Below are positions 16,863-24,707 of a stretch of DNA of 64,000 bases, piece after piece. How positions within the stretch are numbered: the first letter of the stretch is position 1; every line of letters starts with the position of its first letter. This DNA is from Streptomyces sp. NBC_01445 (GTDB lineage: Bacteria; Actinomycetota; Actinomycetes; Streptomycetales; Streptomycetaceae), in contig NZ_CP109485.1 of NCBI RefSeq assembly GCF_035918235.1, positions 6,983,001-7,047,000 on the forward strand, read 5' to 3'. Below the pieces are notes generated by a model. That model worked only from the letters and a program-made list of their open reading frames with translations, made no database searches and had not been told where the DNA came from. A program made the position numbers and the translations under genes.

Positions 16863-17717
16863 ATGCCGATCGACGCCGCCAAGGCCGTAGCCGCCGAACC
16901 CCGGTCCGCCGAGATCACCTGGGACCACAAGGACATCCAGCTCTACCACCTCGGCCTCGGCGCGGGCACCCCCGCCACCGACCCCGACGAGCTGCGCTAC
17001 ACCCTCGAGTCCCGGCTGCACGTCCTGCCCAGCTTCGCCACCGTCGCAGGCGCCGGAATGGGCGTCGTCGGCGGCCTCTCGGCCCCCGGCATCGACGTCA
17101 ACCTCGCCCACGTCCTGCACGGCGGCCAGAGCGTCGAACTGCACCGCCCCATCCCCGTCAAGGGCAGCGCGACCTCCACCTCACGCGTCGCCGCCGTCTA
17201 CGACAAGGGCAAGGCCGCCATCCTCGTCCTGCGCACCGAGGTCGCCGACGCGGACGGCCCGCTGTGGACCAGCGACGCGCAGATCTTCGTCCGCGGAGAG
17301 GGCGGCTTCGGCGGCGACCGCGGACCGTCTGCCCGCGTCGAGGCGCCCACCGGCGAACCCGACCGCACCGTCGACCGCCCCGTCCGCGAGGACCAGGCAC
17401 TCCTGTACCGGCTCTCCGGGGACTGGAACCCCCTGCACGCCGACCCGGAGTTCGCCAAGCTCGCCGGCTTCGACCGGCCCATCCTGCACGGCCTGTGCTC
17501 GTACGGCATGACGCTCAAGGCCGTCGTCGACACGCTCCTCGACGGCGACGTGTCCCGCGTGCGGTCCTACGCGACGCGGTTCACCGGGGTCGTCTTCCCG
17601 GGCGAGACGCTGCGGATCAGGATGTGGCGCTCCGAGGGCCGGATCCAGGTCACGGTCACCGCCGTCGAGCGGGACGAGGCGCCCGTACTCGCCGACACCA
17701 TCGTCGAACACGCCTGA
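16863..17717 (+). CDS. MaoC-family enoyl-CoA hydratase 2
   Basis: A 284-residue double hot-dog hydratase like the hydratase part of peroxisomal multifunctional enzyme 2 and mycobacterial ChsH/MaoC proteins. The C-terminal half has the hydratase-2 motif YRLSGDWNPLHADPEFAKLAGF followed by PILHGLCSYG, with Asp, His and Gly in the expected places. The substrate is a trans-2-enoyl-CoA, giving a (3R)-hydroxyacyl-CoA. The frame is open far upstream, but ATG 16863 has AAGGAG 11 bases before it and begins the conserved region. It opens an operon with a zinc alcohol dehydrogenase and an HSD17B4-like SDR. Confidence 0.9.
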   Translation: MPIDAAKAVAAEPRSAEITWDHKDIQLYHLGLGAGTPATDPDELRYTLESRLHVLPSFATVAGAGMGVVGGLSAPGIDVNLAHVLHGGQSVELHRPIPVKGSATSTSRVAAVYDKGKAAILVLRTEVADADGPLWTSDAQIFVRGEGGFGGDRGPSARVEAPTGEPDRTVDRPVREDQALLYRLSGDWNPLHADPEFAKLAGFDRPILHGLCSYGMTLKAVVDTLLDGDVSRVRSYATRFTGVVFPGETLRIRMWRSEGRIQVTVTAVERDEAPVLADTIVEHA

Positions 17718-17753
17718 CCCCATCGGGACCCTTCGGGAGAGGAGCCGCACGCC

Positions 17754-18830
17754 ATGCGCGCAGCCGTACTGCACGAGATAGGCCAGGACAAACTCGAGGT
17801 ACTCGACGACGTCGAGGCGGTGGGCTTCGGCCCCGGCAAGGTGAGGATCCGGGTCAGGGCCACCGGCCTGTGCCACTCCGACGTGTCCGCGATGAACGGC
17901 GTGCTGCCGCAGCCTGCCCCCTTCATCCCCGGCCACGAGGGCGCGGGCGAGATCCTCGACGTCGGCGACGGAGTCACGAACGTCAAGCCCGGCGACCGCG
18001 TCCTGGTGTGCTGGCTCCCGGCCTGCGGTGCCTGTCCGGCGTGCAAACGCGGCCAGACCCAGCTCTGCCTCGCCGGGTTCATGAACGCGGGCACCCCCAA
18101 CTTCAAGCGTCCCGGCGGAGACGTCTTCGGCTTCGCGGGCACCGGCACCTTCACCGAGGAGGTCGTCGTCGACGCGGGCTGCGCCGTGCCCATCCCCGAC
18201 GACGTGCCCTTCGACATCGCGGCCCTCATCGGCTGCGGCGTCACCACCGGGCTCGGTGCCGCCATCAACACGGCGGACGTGGCCGCCGGTTCGTCCGTCG
18301 CCGTCATCGGCTGCGGCGGCGTCGGCATCTCCGCGATCCAGGGCGCCCGGCTCAAGGGCGCCGCGCAGATCGTCGCCGTGGACCCCGTCGAGTCGCGCCG
18401 CGAGGCCGCCCTCAGGTTCGGCGCCACCGAGGCCGTCGCACCCGACGCCCTCGGCGACGCCAAGCAGCGCATCACCGCGGGCGAGGGCTTCGACTACGTC
18501 TTCGAGGTCGTCGGCAAGTCCGCCACGGCCCGCACCGCCTACGAGACGACGCGGCGCGGCGGCACCCTGTGCGTCGTCGGCGCGGGCGCCCTCGACGACT
18601 TCCTCCAGCTCAACATGTTCGAGCTGTTCTTCGACGAGAAGAAGATCCTGCCGTCCATGTACGGCGGCGGCGACGTCCTGACCTCCTACGAGCGGGCCAT
18701 CGCCCTCTGGCGGGCCGGCCGCATCGACCTGGAGAGCCTCATCACGCACCGCGTGCAGCTCGCCGAGATCAACGAAGCCCTCGACCAGATGCGGACCGGC
18801 ACCGCGCTGCGCACCTGCATCGAAATCTGA
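17754..18830 (+). CDS. zinc-dependent alcohol dehydrogenase (MDR superfamily)
   Basis: A 358-residue medium-chain dehydrogenase. Catalytic zinc ligands are seen in GLCHSDV and PGHEGAGEI. The structural zinc loop is CGACPACKRGQTQLC, and the nucleotide-binding motif is GCGGVGISAIQGA. The sequence resembles class III-like or mycothiol-dependent actinobacterial enzymes. It lies between the hydratase (36 bases upstream) and the SDR (19 bases downstream) in one operon, so it probably oxidises an alcohol arising in the same acyl-CoA or sterol pathway. The ATG at 17754 follows GAGAGGAG. Confidence 0.92.
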   Translation: MRAAVLHEIGQDKLEVLDDVEAVGFGPGKVRIRVRATGLCHSDVSAMNGVLPQPAPFIPGHEGAGEILDVGDGVTNVKPGDRVLVCWLPACGACPACKRGQTQLCLAGFMNAGTPNFKRPGGDVFGFAGTGTFTEEVVVDAGCAVPIPDDVPFDIAALIGCGVTTGLGAAINTADVAAGSSVAVIGCGGVGISAIQGARLKGAAQIVAVDPVESRREAALRFGATEAVAPDALGDAKQRITAGEGFDYVFEVVGKSATARTAYETTRRGGTLCVVGAGALDDFLQLNMFELFFDEKKILPSMYGGGDVLTSYERAIALWRAGRIDLESLITHRVQLAEINEALDQMRTGTALRTCIEI

Positions 18831-18849
18831 GAGAGGACCCCGATCCCCG

Positions 18850-19800
18850 ATGGCATCAGAGTCACTGCCGCTTCAGGGCCTGTCCGCGATCGTCACCGGC
18901 GCGGGCCGCGGCCTCGGCCGGGCGGAGGCGCTCGAACTCGCCAGGCTCGGCGCGAGCGTCGTCGTGAACGACTTCGGACAGCCGGGCCGCGACGGCTCCG
19001 GCGGCGCCGACGCCACCCCGGCCGAGGAGGTCGCCGCCGAGATCCGGGCCGCGGGCGGGCAGGCCGTCGCCCACCTCGGCGACGTCGCCGACCACGAACA
19101 GGCCCGCGCACTCGTCCAGTTGGCCGTCGACACGTACGGAAAACTCGACATCCTCGTCAACAACGCGGGCATCCTGCGCGACCGCATGATCTTCTCGATG
19201 AGCGAGGAGGAGTGGGACTCGGTCATCCGCGTCCACCTCAAGGGCCACTTCAACACGAGCCACTTCGCGTCCGTCCACTGGCGCGCACGCTCCAAGGCGG
19301 CGGGCACGCCGGTCTACGGCCGCATCGTCAACACCTCGTCCGAGGCGTTCCTCGCCGGCTCGGCCGGACAGCCCAACTACGCGGCGGCCAAGGGCGGCAT
19401 CGTCGGCCTGACGACCTCATCGGCCCTCGCCCTCGGCAAGTACGGCGTCACCGCCAACGTCATCTGCCCCCGCGCCCGCACCCGTATGACCGAGGACGTC
19501 TTCGCGGGCTTCGCGGAGCCCGGCGCCGGCGAGCTCGACCCGCTGGCCCCCGAACACGTGGCCCCGCTCGTCGGCTACCTCGCGTCCCCGGCCGCCGGGA
19601 ACGTCAACGGCCAGCTGCTCGTCGTGCACGGCGGCATGGTCGCCGTCGTCGAACGCCCCAAGGTCTCCGCCAAGTTCGACACCGAGAAGGACGCGTTCAG
19701 TTACGAGGAGCTGGACGCGCTGCTGACCCCGCACTACGCGGACCGGCCGCCGAACGAGACATTCGCCGCGGCCGAGGTGCTCGGCCTCAAACACGCCTGA
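18850..19800 (+). CDS. SDR oxidoreductase, 17-beta-HSD type 4-like 3-hydroxyacyl-CoA dehydrogenase
   Basis: A 316-residue classical SDR. It has the NAD motif TGAGRGLG, the NNAG segment, the catalytic Ser in VNTSSEAF and the YAAAK Tyr/Lys pair. VVNDFGQPGRDGSG and the length, with a C-terminal extension past residue 250, resemble the dehydrogenase domain of peroxisomal multifunctional enzyme 2. Such enzymes oxidise (3R)-hydroxyacyl-CoA, the product of hydratase 2 encoded two genes upstream, so the pair forms an R-specific beta-oxidation step. The last gene of the operon, it is followed by a very strong terminator. Confidence 0.92.
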   Translation: MASESLPLQGLSAIVTGAGRGLGRAEALELARLGASVVVNDFGQPGRDGSGGADATPAEEVAAEIRAAGGQAVAHLGDVADHEQARALVQLAVDTYGKLDILVNNAGILRDRMIFSMSEEEWDSVIRVHLKGHFNTSHFASVHWRARSKAAGTPVYGRIVNTSSEAFLAGSAGQPNYAAAKGGIVGLTTSSALALGKYGVTANVICPRARTRMTEDVFAGFAEPGAGELDPLAPEHVAPLVGYLASPAAGNVNGQLLVVHGGMVAVVERPKVSAKFDTEKDAFSYEELDALLTPHYADRPPNETFAAAEVLGLKHA

Positions 19801-19804
19801 CCCC

Positions 19805-19850
19805 ATGACGGAGGGGCCCGGAACCGTACGGTTCCGGGCCCCTCCGTCAT
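19805..19850. terminator. perfect 23-bp-stem terminator
   Basis: Both 23-base arms pair completely (left arm 19805-19827, right arm 19828-19850), centred on GTAC. It begins 4 bases after the SDR stop and ends 5 bases before the stop of a small gene on the other strand, so it can end transcription from both sides. Confidence 0.9.
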
Positions 19851-19855
19851 GCCGT

Positions 19856-20014
19856 TCAGCCCTGTTCGGACTGCACCTTGCGGTGCCGGCCGTGCGGCGC
19901 CGCGTTCTCGTCCCGCGAGGACACTCCACCACGGTGCCGGCCGGGACCGGCGGACCTGTCCGCCGCCTCCCTGGACTCCGCCGTGGTCATCTCCGCGTTC
20001 ATCATCTCGGCCAT
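19856..20014 (-). CDS. small hydrophilic protein of unknown function
   Basis: A 52-codon frame starting MAEMMNAEMTTAESREAADR and ending HGRHRKVQSEQG. The protein is charged, has no membrane segment or Cys, and the Gly-Arg-His-Arg tail resembles short basic tails seen in several small streptomycete proteins. GGGGTGAG lies about nine bases before the ATG. It is 46 bases downstream of the next gene on the same strand and ends against the strong terminator. I do not recognise a family. Codon composition and placement favour a real gene over chance, but only moderately. Confidence 0.45.
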   Translation of the reverse strand: MAEMMNAEMTTAESREAADRSAGPGRHRGGVSSRDENAAPHGRHRKVQSEQG

Positions 20015-20060
20015 CGAACAACTCACCCCGTAACAAGATCCTTCAAACAGCCGGGCGAGT

Positions 20061-21692
20061 CTAACCGGCGGGTGCCGCCTGTGTCCCGGCGGCCGGCGCG
20101 CGTCGCATGAGACGGGCTAGAGGAGCCTGCTGCAGAGGGACGGGACGGGCCGCCGCGGGCGGCTCGGGCACCGTCTGCGGAACCTGTTCCCCCACATCCT
20201 CTCCATCCTCTACGGGTTCCGGCACGGACGTGCGCGCGATCCCGCAGGGCACTGACTCGGTGGCGTACGGGAGTTGCAGCTCACCGTCACGTGTCCAGGA
20301 GCCCGAGCCCGCCAACCAGCCCTGCGGAGCCGCGAGTTGGTGCATCTGGCGCTCGGCGGGCCGCCACAGGCCCAGCCAGGTGCCCGCGGCGCCGTCGATC
20401 CGGAGCGCCACCGCACAGCTCTCCGGCATCAGCGTCTGACCAGGCTGGATCGCGAAGGGCGTCACCATGCAGTCGGTCAGACGCAGGCACTCCGGGAAGC
20501 GAACCGGCAGCGTCGAGCCCAGCACGCCCCAACCCAGGCGTTCGTGGCCCGGCGACGGCGCGTCCGAACGGATCAGGAGCAGCCCGCTGTCCGGATCGGC
20601 GAGCACCAGGCGGTCCGCGCTGGACTCCGCGATCTGGAGCAGCGGCGTGACCTCGCCGCCCCGCCCCAGGTCCACCGCGACCGTCTTGACGGGACCCCCG
20701 TCGAGGGACCGGTCCAGGGCCAGCATCCGGCCCGAGCGGTCCAGCCACACCCCGCCCGAACAGTGCCCAGGGACCTCGGCCACGAACTCGGGCCCGAACG
20801 CCCCGCCGGCGACCATCCACACACCCGTCGACCGCTCCCCGACGGCGATGGCGTACGCGCATCTGCCGCCCGGCGCCGGCGGAAGCAGCGTCAACTCCCC
20901 ACCGCTCACGGCCCCGAGAGGCACCTCGCCCGTTCGCGGACCCGTCGGATACAGCAGGGAGAAGGAGTGCCGGCCGTCCACCACGCGCCGGATGAGCACG
21001 CGCCCGTCGCCCATCGGCACGACCTCGGTCCCGGGCTCCTCCGGCTGATTCCCCGGCAACGGCACCGCGTACGGCTCGGGCCCGTCCAGCGTCCACCGCT
21101 CGGGAAACCAGGACGCACCGTCACACGCGAGCCGCGCGGCGTAGGCCCCGTCGGCCGTGATGACACAGGCGGGGCGGGGGGTGGGAGGAGCGGGGTCGGG
21201 GGCGCTCGCGGGGCGCGGGGCGCTGTCCGGGGCTTGGGCGTTCGCCGGTCCTGGGTGGGGGGTCGGGGGTTGGGCGTTCGCCGGTCCTGGGCGAGGGGTC
21301 GCGGGTTGCGCGGTCGCCGATTCCGGGCCGGCGTCCGGGGCCCGCACGTACTCCGGTCCTGGGGTGCCGTCCTGTCGGGGACCACCGGCGTTCTGGGCTT
21401 GCCCGAATTCCGGGGCGTGCCGGTTCTCCGGCGGATCCCTGTACTCCGGGGTGTGCCGGTTCTCCGGCGGATCTTCGTACTCCGGGGCGGGCCCGCTCTC
21501 CGACGCACGCCCATACTCCGAGGCGCGCTCGCGCTCCGGTGCCCGCCCGGGCTCCCGGTCCGGGGCTGCGCCCGGCTCCGGGTCCGGGTCCTGTCCGTTC
21601 TCCGGATCGTGTCCGCTGTCCGGGGCCGGTCCGCGCGCCGGGCCCGGTCCGCTCCCCGGGTCCGTCGTGGGCTCGATCGCCAAGGCCGTCAT
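20061..21692 (-). CDS. uncharacterised protein: low-complexity Pro/Glu N-terminus plus beta-rich domain
   Basis: About 543 residues. Roughly the first 165 are Pro, Gly, Glu and Asp rich with imperfect repeats (PENRHTPEYRDPPENRHAPE; GPANAQ repeated), and look disordered. The remainder (about 165-480) is a series of short strands with GDGRVLI, GGVWLDRSGRMLALD and TWLGLWRPAERQMHQL, resembling a beta-propeller without a recognised family, then a basic tail. The start is ATG 21692, because GGAGGTGA is seven bases upstream; GTG 21704 sits directly on that ribosome-binding site. The gene is divergent from an iron-regulated lipoprotein gene. No function is assigned. Confidence 0.75.
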   Translation of the reverse strand: MTALAIEPTTDPGSGPGPARGPAPDSGHDPENGQDPDPEPGAAPDREPGRAPERERASEYGRASESGPAPEYEDPPENRHTPEYRDPPENRHAPEFGQAQNAGGPRQDGTPGPEYVRAPDAGPESATAQPATPRPGPANAQPPTPHPGPANAQAPDSAPRPASAPDPAPPTPRPACVITADGAYAARLACDGASWFPERWTLDGPEPYAVPLPGNQPEEPGTEVVPMGDGRVLIRRVVDGRHSFSLLYPTGPRTGEVPLGAVSGGELTLLPPAPGGRCAYAIAVGERSTGVWMVAGGAFGPEFVAEVPGHCSGGVWLDRSGRMLALDRSLDGGPVKTVAVDLGRGGEVTPLLQIAESSADRLVLADPDSGLLLIRSDAPSPGHERLGWGVLGSTLPVRFPECLRLTDCMVTPFAIQPGQTLMPESCAVALRIDGAAGTWLGLWRPAERQMHQLAAPQGWLAGSGSWTRDGELQLPYATESVPCGIARTSVPEPVEDGEDVGEQVPQTVPEPPAAARPVPLQQAPLARLMRRAPAAGTQAAPAG

Positions 21693-21848
21693 GGGATCAC
21701 TCACCTCCGGTTCGTCCGAGCCGAAGCTAGTTTTCGCACGCGCTGCCGTGGCACTCGCGGCTCAGGCTTCACACCAAAGGGTGGCCATGTCCGTATCTGC
21801 CTGAAAGGGGTGGGTCGGATGTGCTGGCACGTCCGGAAGTGCCTGATG

Positions 21849-21867
21849 TTAGGTTTGCCTAACCATA
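21849..21867. promoter_or_regulatory. iron box (DmdR/IdeR-type operator)
   Basis: TTAGGTTTGCCTAACCATA fits the 19-bp actinobacterial iron box at about 15 positions. It lies 44 bases before the siderophore-binding protein start. Iron-loaded DmdR1 would be expected to repress this gene. Confidence 0.85.
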
Positions 21868-21910
21868 TTTAGGCGGCCTGACGCCACGAAAGTTCGGAGC
21901 TGGAACACCC

Positions 21911-22972
21911 ATGGCCCTGCGATCAAGCCCTCGCACCCGCGGCACCGCCGCCGTAGCCCTCGCCGTGGCCGCCGCCCTGTCGCTCGCGGCCTGCGGGTCG
22001 GGCAACTCGGACTCCGGCTCCTCCGCCGGCTCCGGCAAGTCCGACAACGGCAGCGGCTCCAAGGCCGTCGCCCAGGGCGGCGAGGACTTCGCCAAGGCGG
22101 CCTCGCGGACCGCGAAGATGGGCACGACCGCCAAGGCCGGTCAGTTCCCGCGCACCATCGAGCACGCCATGGGCAAGACCGAGCTCAAGGCGCAGCCCAA
22201 GCGGGTTGTCGTCCTCGACGTCGGCGAGCTCGACAACGTCGCGTCTCTCGGCGTCAAGCCCGTCGGCTACGCCCCCACCGAGGGCGACGACGGCGTCCCC
22301 TCCTACCTGAAGAAGGCGGCGGGCACCCCCAAGGACGTCGGCACGATCAATTCCCTCAACCTGGAGGCGATCGCCAATCTCCACCCCGACCTGATCCTCG
22401 GCAGCGAGCTGCGCGCCGCCAAGCTCTACCCGCAGCTCTCCAAGATCGCCCCGACGGTCTTCTCCATCCGCCCCGGCTTCACGTGGAAGGAGAACTACCT
22501 CCTCAACGCGTCGGCCCTCGACAAGACCGCCGAGGCCAAGGCGAACCTCGCCGCGTACGAGAAGAAGGCGGAGAAGCTCGGCGAGGACATCGGCGAGAAG
22601 AAGCCCACCGTCACGATGCTGCGCTACATGCCCGGCATGATCCGCCTCTACGCGAAGGCGTCCTTCATCGGCACGATCCTCGACGACGCCGGCATCCCGC
22701 GCCCCAAGAACCAGCAGGTCGTGGACCTCGCCACCGAGGTCAGCCCGGAGAAGATCGACCAGGCCGACGCCGACTGGATCTTCACCGGTGTCTACGGCGA
22801 CGCGAAGAAGACCGACATCGCCACCGCCGAGGGCAACCCGCTGTGGAAGAAGCTCGGCGCCGTGAAGAGCGGACAGGCCAAGGACGTCCCGGACGAGACC
22901 TGGTACCTGGGGCTCGGCGTCACGGCCGCGAACCAGGTCCTCGGCGACCTGCGCGGATACCTCGTCAAGTAG
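21911..22972 (+). CDS. iron-siderophore ABC transporter substrate-binding lipoprotein
   Basis: A 353-residue periplasmic-binding (FecB/FhuD type) lipoprotein. The signal peptide ends in the lipobox LSLAACGSG, so Cys is lipidated and the protein sits on the outer face of the membrane. A Ser/Gly linker follows, then the binding domain with KRVVVLDVGELDNVASLGVKPVGY and LEAIANLHPDLILGSELRA. No permease or ATPase gene is adjacent, so it must use a transporter encoded elsewhere, as with desferrioxamine binding proteins of streptomycetes. The iron box upstream supports ferric-siderophore binding. The hairpin at 23009-23046 follows it. Confidence 0.92.
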   Translation: MALRSSPRTRGTAAVALAVAAALSLAACGSGNSDSGSSAGSGKSDNGSGSKAVAQGGEDFAKAASRTAKMGTTAKAGQFPRTIEHAMGKTELKAQPKRVVVLDVGELDNVASLGVKPVGYAPTEGDDGVPSYLKKAAGTPKDVGTINSLNLEAIANLHPDLILGSELRAAKLYPQLSKIAPTVFSIRPGFTWKENYLLNASALDKTAEAKANLAAYEKKAEKLGEDIGEKKPTVTMLRYMPGMIRLYAKASFIGTILDDAGIPRPKNQQVVDLATEVSPEKIDQADADWIFTGVYGDAKKTDIATAEGNPLWKKLGAVKSGQAKDVPDETWYLGLGVTAANQVLGDLRGYLVK

Positions 22973-23008
22973 TCCGCCGTGCACCACGCCAAGTAGCCGA
23001 CTGTCCGT

Positions 23009-23046
23009 GGCCGGTAGCGGTACGTGAGCCTGTACCGCCCCCGGCC
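23009..23046. terminator. hairpin after siderophore-binding gene
   Basis: An outer GGCCGG/CCGGCC pair and an inner GCGGTAC/GTACCGC pair form a long interrupted stem around an 8-base loop, 37 bases after the stop. Confidence 0.6.
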
Positions 23047-23101
23047 GCAGCCGAATGTGCGCCAGGGCCGACGGGGCATGGAGGGAAGGTAGCCTTTCAC
23101 C

Positions 23102-23959
23102 GTGCCCCGTCTGTCTGAAGTCATCGCCGCGCTCGAGAAGCTGTGGCCCCCCGAGCGGGCCGAGTCGTGGGACGCGGTCGGCACCGTCGCCGGCGACCCC
23201 GACGCGGAGGTCTCCCGGGTCCTGTTCGCCGTGGACCCCGTCCAGGAGACCGTCGACGAGGCGGTGAAGCTGGGCGCGGACCTGCTGGTCACGCACCACC
23301 CGCTCTATCTGCGCGGAACGACGACCGTCGCCGCCACCACCTTCAAGGGCCGCGTCGTCCACACGCTGATCAAGAACGATGTCGCTCTGCACGTCGCGCA
23401 CACCAACGCCGACCGTGCCGACCCGGGCGTCTCCGACGCGCTCGCGGGCGCCCTCGACCTCCGCGTCACCGGCCCCCTCGTACCGGACCCGACCGACCCC
23501 GCGGGCCGCCGCGGACTCGGCCGGATCTGCGAACTCGAACACCCCGTCACCCTGCGCGAACTCGTGGGCCTGGCCGCCGACCGGCTGCCCGCCACCGCGC
23601 AGGGCATCCGCGTCTCGGGCGACCTCGACGCGACGATCCGCACCATCGCCGTCAGCGGCGGCTCCGGCGACAGCCTCTTCGCCGACGTGCGCGCCGCGGG
23701 CGTCGACGCGTTCCTCACCGCGGACCTGCGCCACCACCCCGCGTCCGAGGCACGTGAGCAGAGCCCCCTCGCGCTCCTCGACGCCGCCCACTGGGCCACC
23801 GAGCAGCCCTGGTGCGAGCTGGCGGCCGCCCAGCTCGACGAGCTCTCCGACCGCTACGGATGGGGACTTCGCGTCCACGTCTCGAAGACGGTCACCGACC
23901 CCTGGACCGCCCACGCGGCGTCCAACGCCACACCGATCCCAACTGGAGCCCCCAACTGA
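23102..23959 (+). CDS. Nif3-like dinuclear metal centre protein
   Basis: A 285-residue Nif3/YbgI/DUF34-type protein that forms hexameric toroids with a two-metal site. Metal ligands are apparent in LLVTHHPLYLRG, VAHTNAD and the C-terminal segment with RHHPASEA. The length is that of the short form without the PII-like insertion. The biochemical role of the family is unsettled, with GTP cyclohydrolase-like fold and metallochaperone proposals. The start is GTG 23102 with GGAGGGAAGG upstream. Its stop overlaps the start of the zinc-ribbon gene, and both precede an RNase H gene, an arrangement common in streptomycetes. Confidence 0.92.
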   Translation: MPRLSEVIAALEKLWPPERAESWDAVGTVAGDPDAEVSRVLFAVDPVQETVDEAVKLGADLLVTHHPLYLRGTTTVAATTFKGRVVHTLIKNDVALHVAHTNADRADPGVSDALAGALDLRVTGPLVPDPTDPAGRRGLGRICELEHPVTLRELVGLAADRLPATAQGIRVSGDLDATIRTIAVSGGSGDSLFADVRAAGVDAFLTADLRHHPASEAREQSPLALLDAAHWATEQPWCELAAAQLDELSDRYGWGLRVHVSKTVTDPWTAHAASNATPIPTGAPN

Positions 23960-24699
23960 ACGCCGCGCCCGCCGACCAGATCCGACTTCTCGACGTCCAG
24001 GCCCTGGACGTACGACTGTCGCAGCTCGCGCACAAGCGCAAGTCGCTGCCCGAGCACGCCGAGATCGAGTCGCTGAACAAGGACCTCACGCAGCTGCGCG
24101 ACCTGCACGTCGCCGCGCAGACCGAGGAGAGTGACTGCGCCCGCGAGCAGACCAAGGCCGAGCAGGACGTCGACCAGGTCCGCCAGCGCGCCGCCCGTGA
24201 CCAGCAGCGCCTGGACTCCGGCGCCGTCACGTCCCCCAAGGACCTGGAGAACCTCCAGCGCGAGATCGCCTCGCTCGCCAAGCGCCAGGGTGACCTGGAG
24301 GACGTCGTCCTCGAGGTCATGGAGCGCCGCGAGTCAGCGCAGGAGCGCTTCGAGGAGCTGACCGGCCGGGTCGCCTCCGTCCAGGGCAAGATCGACGACG
24401 CGACGGCCCGCCGCGACGCCTCCTTCGAGGAGCTCGACGGCGAGACGGCCACGGCCACGAAGGAGCGCGGGATCGTCGCCGGCTCCGTCCCCGAGGACCT
24501 TCTGAAGCTCTACGACAAGCTGCGCGTCAAGGAGGGCGGCGTCGGTGCGGCCCGCCTCTACCAGCGCCGCTGCGAGGGCTGCCAGCTGGAGCTGAACATC
24601 ACCGAGCTGAACGAGGTGCGGGCCGCGGCGCCCGACTCCGTGGTGCGCTGCGAGAACTGCCACCGGATCCTGGTGCGCACGTCCGAGTCCGGCCTGTAG
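23956..24699 (+). CDS. zinc-ribbon coiled-coil protein (CT398-like), CTG start
   Basis: A 247-residue protein. A long helical coiled-coil (about residues 12-190, rich in Glu, Gln, Arg and Leu) is followed by a C4 zinc ribbon, RRCEGCQLEL and VVRCENCHRILV. Family members include CT398 and HP0958, which act as scaffolds for RNA or secretion partners. The conserved N-terminus NAAPADQIRLLDVQALDVRL directly follows CTG 23956, which overlaps the Nif3 stop as CTGA and has GGAG seven bases upstream. No ATG, GTG or TTG fits this position. It is translationally coupled to Nif3 and followed by RNase H. Confidence 0.88.
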   Translation: MNAAPADQIRLLDVQALDVRLSQLAHKRKSLPEHAEIESLNKDLTQLRDLHVAAQTEESDCAREQTKAEQDVDQVRQRAARDQQRLDSGAVTSPKDLENLQREIASLAKRQGDLEDVVLEVMERRESAQERFEELTGRVASVQGKIDDATARRDASFEELDGETATATKERGIVAGSVPEDLLKLYDKLRVKEGGVGAARLYQRRCEGCQLELNITELNEVRAAAPDSVVRCENCHRILVRTSESGL

Positions 24700-24707
24700 G
24701 AGCCTTC

